From: Chryseobacterium gleum
GTDB taxonomy: Bacteria; Bacteroidota; Bacteroidia; Flavobacteriales_D; Crocinitomicaceae
NCBI GenBank assembly: GCA_945877005.1
Contig: CAMCQL010000091.1
Span: 1-7,397 of the forward strand
DNA: 7,397 nt
Direction: 5' to 3'
Both the position numbers and the translations under genes were made by a program. Position 1 is the stretch's first letter, and every line of letters begins with the position of its first letter. Positions 5,608 to 7,397 of this stretch are shown piece by piece. The notes under the pieces are model-generated. The model saw only the letters and a list, made by a program, of their open reading frames with translations. It had not been told where the DNA came from and ran no database searches.

Positions 5608-6111
5608 TTAGTCACAATAACACCATTCCTTTAGTTTTTTTGACGAACTACCATCTTCGGAATAAAGTTTATAATTGAGGTCTTTACATACCCCTACATA
5701 AAGAATGTTTTTGATGAGATCAATTTCAATAATTGAGTGATTACAGCAGCCATCATGGGCTTTGTATATCCAACACGAGAATCTGTTGTTTTTAATTTCA
5801 ACTGGTGTGCTTCCTGTTAAATTGTCCATAAATTTGAAATTGTCATCACCAACGAGTTGAATAATTCTCTCTCTTAATTCTTTAATTTTGAGCATTTCAA
5901 AATCAAAAGAGTATTGATTATTATATTTTTTTAAGAACTCTAAATTATTTTTATTAATAATTTTGTTTTTTGGTTTGATAAACACTGCAATTCTTTTTTC
6001 ATCTTCAGATTCTGACTTGGTAACCTCTTTAAATGAATCATTCTTCGTTTCATTGTTACAAGATGTCAACAAGGCACAAAAAATAAAAGGTATTAATCTG
6101 TAATTATTCAT
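5608..6111 (-). CDS. Hypothetical cysteine-rich lipoprotein
   Basis: A 167-residue protein of unrecognised family. It has a clear lipoprotein signal peptide: basic start MNNYR, hydrophobic core, and LTSC with Cys18 as the lipidation site. A charged, probably flexible segment follows (about 19-45, rich in Lys, Glu, Ser), then a lysine/asparagine-rich helical region (46-90). The C-terminal half looks like a compact domain: VGDDNFKFMDN (87-97), GSTPVEIKNNRFSCWIY with Cys113, HDGCCNHS with Cys122-Cys123, VGVC with Cys142, and a terminal WCYCD with Cys164 and Cys166. Six cysteines beyond the lipidated one suggest disulfides or metal binding in the periplasm or on the outer membrane. It is a single-gene unit with no partner on its strand; no strong promoter or terminator was seen. 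Composition is even more AT-rich (many Asn/Lys/Ile codons) than its neighbours, so recent acquisition is possible but unproven. Confidence 0.75.
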   Translation of the reverse strand: MNNYRLIPFIFCALLTSCNNETKNDSFKEVTKSESEDEKRIAVFIKPKNKIINKNNLEFLKKYNNQYSFDFEMLKIKELRERIIQLVGDDNFKFMDNLTGSTPVEIKNNRFSCWIYKAHDGCCNHSIIEIDLIKNILYVGVCKDLNYKLYSEDGSSSKKLKEWCYCD

Positions 6112-6276
6112 GAGCGTTCAATTAAATAATTTTATAGCTAAGTTAATGATTTCAGAGACTTTAAAGTAGGTAAGATCTTTAATTTTACAAATAGAAGAAA
6201 ATTAAAAATAAGTTGTATAATAATAAAAGCCTTATTGTATAAATAGCGCTACAATATTGTATGTAATCTATAAAAA

Positions 6277-6302
6277 AAGGGTCGAGATAATTCTCGACCC
6301 TT
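6277..6302 (-). terminator. Rho-independent terminator of the S46-OmpA gene
   Basis: Read on the minus strand, the 11-base stem AAGGGTCGAGA / TCTCGACCCTT surrounds an ATTA loop and runs into seven T residues that include the stem's last two bases. It lies 21 bases beyond the peptidase stop codon. GC-rich stem plus U-tract make this a textbook intrinsic terminator, oriented for the minus-strand gene. Confidence 0.92.
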
Positions 6303-6323
6303 CAAAGATTATAAGAAGTTTTT

Positions 6324-7397
6324 TTATTTGAAAATAAAAGATACCCTTCTATTTTTAGCTCTGTTTTCTTCCGTTTCGTTGTTCGCTTTTGGCTGCGCAC
6401 TACCGAAACCTTTAATAACGATACGTGCTTCAGGAACACCAGCCTTAATTAAAGATTTACGTACGTTTTTCGCTCTTTTTTCAGAAAGAGCAAGGTTCTT
6501 GCACATATCACCTGTTTTATCAGTGTGACCTTCTAATTCAACGATTAATTTATTGTTGTCTACAAGGATTTTTGCTGCTTTGGTAACAATTTCTTTATTC
6601 TCTTTAGACAATTGAGCTTTACCTAATCCAAAATGAATATCATCTACTGTAAACGCAGAAGCTGTATTTTTTTCAGGATTTAAAGTCACAACTTCTTGTT
6701 GAGCAACAACTACTGGAGCAACAACAGGAACTTCGTCGTCGTCTGTAGCGTTAGGGTCTTTTTTGATGTCCATTTCATCAATTAAGTTTTGAGCACCATA
6801 ACATTTGTCAATGATCCACATTACGAAACGGATATCACATACAATTGTACGTTGAATGTTTGGTTCAAAGTAGATGTCACCTGACATAGCTTCCCAGTTA
6901 CCGTCAAAAGCTAAACCAATTAATTCACCTTTTGCATTCACACAAGGAGAACCAGAATTTCCACCAGTAATATCATTGTTTGTTAAGAAGTTAACCACCA
7001 ATTCTCCTTTTTTAGTACCGTATTGACCGTATTCTTTGTTTTTCCATAATTCTTTCATTACAGGATCAATTTGGAAATCAGGATTGCTAGGATCTTCTTT
7101 TTGCATCATACCCGTCAAAGTAGTTTTGTAATCGTATTTCATCGCATCTTTAGGAGCGTAAGGGAGTACATTACCATAAGTGATACGTAACGTAGAATTT
7201 GCATTTGGAGCATAAATTTTATTTAAATCCATCGCTCTAACACCTTTTACAAATAATCTGTTTGCACGTTGTAATTTCAAGTATGATTCTTTGATTGCTT
7301 TTTTATTCATAGCCGTCATGAATGCATTGTCGATGTCCATCAATAAAATGAACAATGGATCTTTCATTAATTTCTTAAGGTTGAAATCAGCTGCAAA
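6324..7397 (-). CDS. DPP7-like S46 peptidase fused to OmpA-like domain, N-terminus cut by window edge
   Basis: The frame stays open to the right edge, giving 357 visible residues; no start is visible. The Met at 7367 is internal, because ten in-frame codons (FAADFNLKKL) precede it. Counting from that Met, residues 1-200 are the C-terminal part of a family S46 dipeptidyl-peptidase, a periplasmic enzyme releasing dipeptides from peptide N-termini. They include TGGNSGSP with catalytic Ser138, and CDIRFVMWIIDKCYGAQNLIDEM. Eighteen residues after the Ser is Gly156 (AFDGN); in this family Gly here marks DPP7 (hydrophobic or broad preference), Arg marks DPP11 (acidic). The catalytic His and Asp lie outside the window. 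An acidic and Val/Pro/Ala-rich linker (about 201-240) leads to an OmpA/MotB-type peptidoglycan-binding domain (about 241-347): EGHTDKTG, LSEKRAKNVRKSLIKAGV, IKGFGSAQP and NRRVSF, with the diaminopimelate-contacting Asp283 and Arg298 present. Ordinary S46 enzymes end near the LIxEM segment, so this tail is unusual. Cys142 replaces the usual Val after GNSGSP. Confidence 0.93.
   Translation of the reverse strand, partial: FAADFNLKKLMKDPLFILLMDIDNAFMTAMNKKAIKESYLKLQRANRLFVKGVRAMDLNKIYAPNANSTLRITYGNVLPYAPKDAMKYDYKTTLTGMMQKEDPSNPDFQIDPVMKELWKNKEYGQYGTKKGELVVNFLTNNDITGGNSGSPCVNAKGELIGLAFDGNWEAMSGDIYFEPNIQRTIVCDIRFVMWIIDKCYGAQNLIDEMDIKKDPNATDDDEVPVVAPVVVAQQEVVTLNPEKNTASAFTVDDIHFGLGKAQLSKENKEIVTKAAKILVDNNKLIVELEGHTDKTGDMCKNLALSEKRAKNVRKSLIKAGVPEARIVIKGFGSAQPKANNETEENRAKNRRVSFIFK

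Noticed and set aside
6328..6528. 66-codon plus-strand frame with a hydrophobic, signal-like start
   Set aside because: Antisense to the OmpA-like domain, whose motifs are complete; the hydrophobic start is a by-product of the opposite-strand codons.
7365..7367. ATG that could be taken as the start of a 347-residue protein
   Set aside because: The frame continues upstream without a stop to the window edge, and the S46 domain is clearly incomplete at this point, so this Met is internal.

Overview
The window looks like chromosomal DNA of a member of the Bacteroidota, most likely Flavobacteriales. Four things point there: AT-rich DNA, starts that mostly lack a Shine-Dalgarno sequence, several upstream boxes matching the TAnnTTTG -7 element used by this phylum's primary sigma factor, and a family S46 dipeptidyl-peptidase. 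A genus cannot be assigned from the sequence alone.

Layout. (1) 1-1947, minus strand: serC followed directly by serA (cut by the left edge), two consecutive steps of phosphorylated serine biosynthesis. (2) 1948-2263: a divergent, gene-free control region. (3) 2264-3501, plus strand: a MeaB/ArgK-type G3E GTPase (B12-dependent mutase chaperone) overlapping a small YbcJ-like S4 RNA-binding protein, closed by a strong inverted repeat at 3550-3581. (4) 3604-3786, minus strand: a 60-residue acidic orphan protein. (5) 3917-5303, plus strand: three rhodanese genes in a row. Two are small cytoplasmic single-domain proteins one base apart, and the third is a predicted lipoprotein joining a rhodanese to a thioredoxin domain. 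A long hairpin lies before the third gene. (6) 5344-5425: tRNA-Leu(GAG). (7) 5608-6111, minus strand: an unrecognised cysteine-rich lipoprotein. (8) 6324-7397, minus strand, cut by the right edge: the C-terminal part of a DPP7-like S46 peptidase continuing in frame into an OmpA-like peptidoglycan-binding domain, followed by a textbook rho-independent terminator.

How the parts work together. serC and serA act on the same intermediate and form one transcription unit. The rhodanese genes plausibly form a sulfur-relay or thiol-redox group spanning the cytoplasm and the periplasm; this is inferred from domains and gene order, not from known substrates. The S46-OmpA protein would be a periplasmic peptide-processing enzyme tethered to the cell wall. 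That fusion and the rhodanese array are the two most distinctive items. No mobile elements, CRISPR arrays or phage genes were seen.
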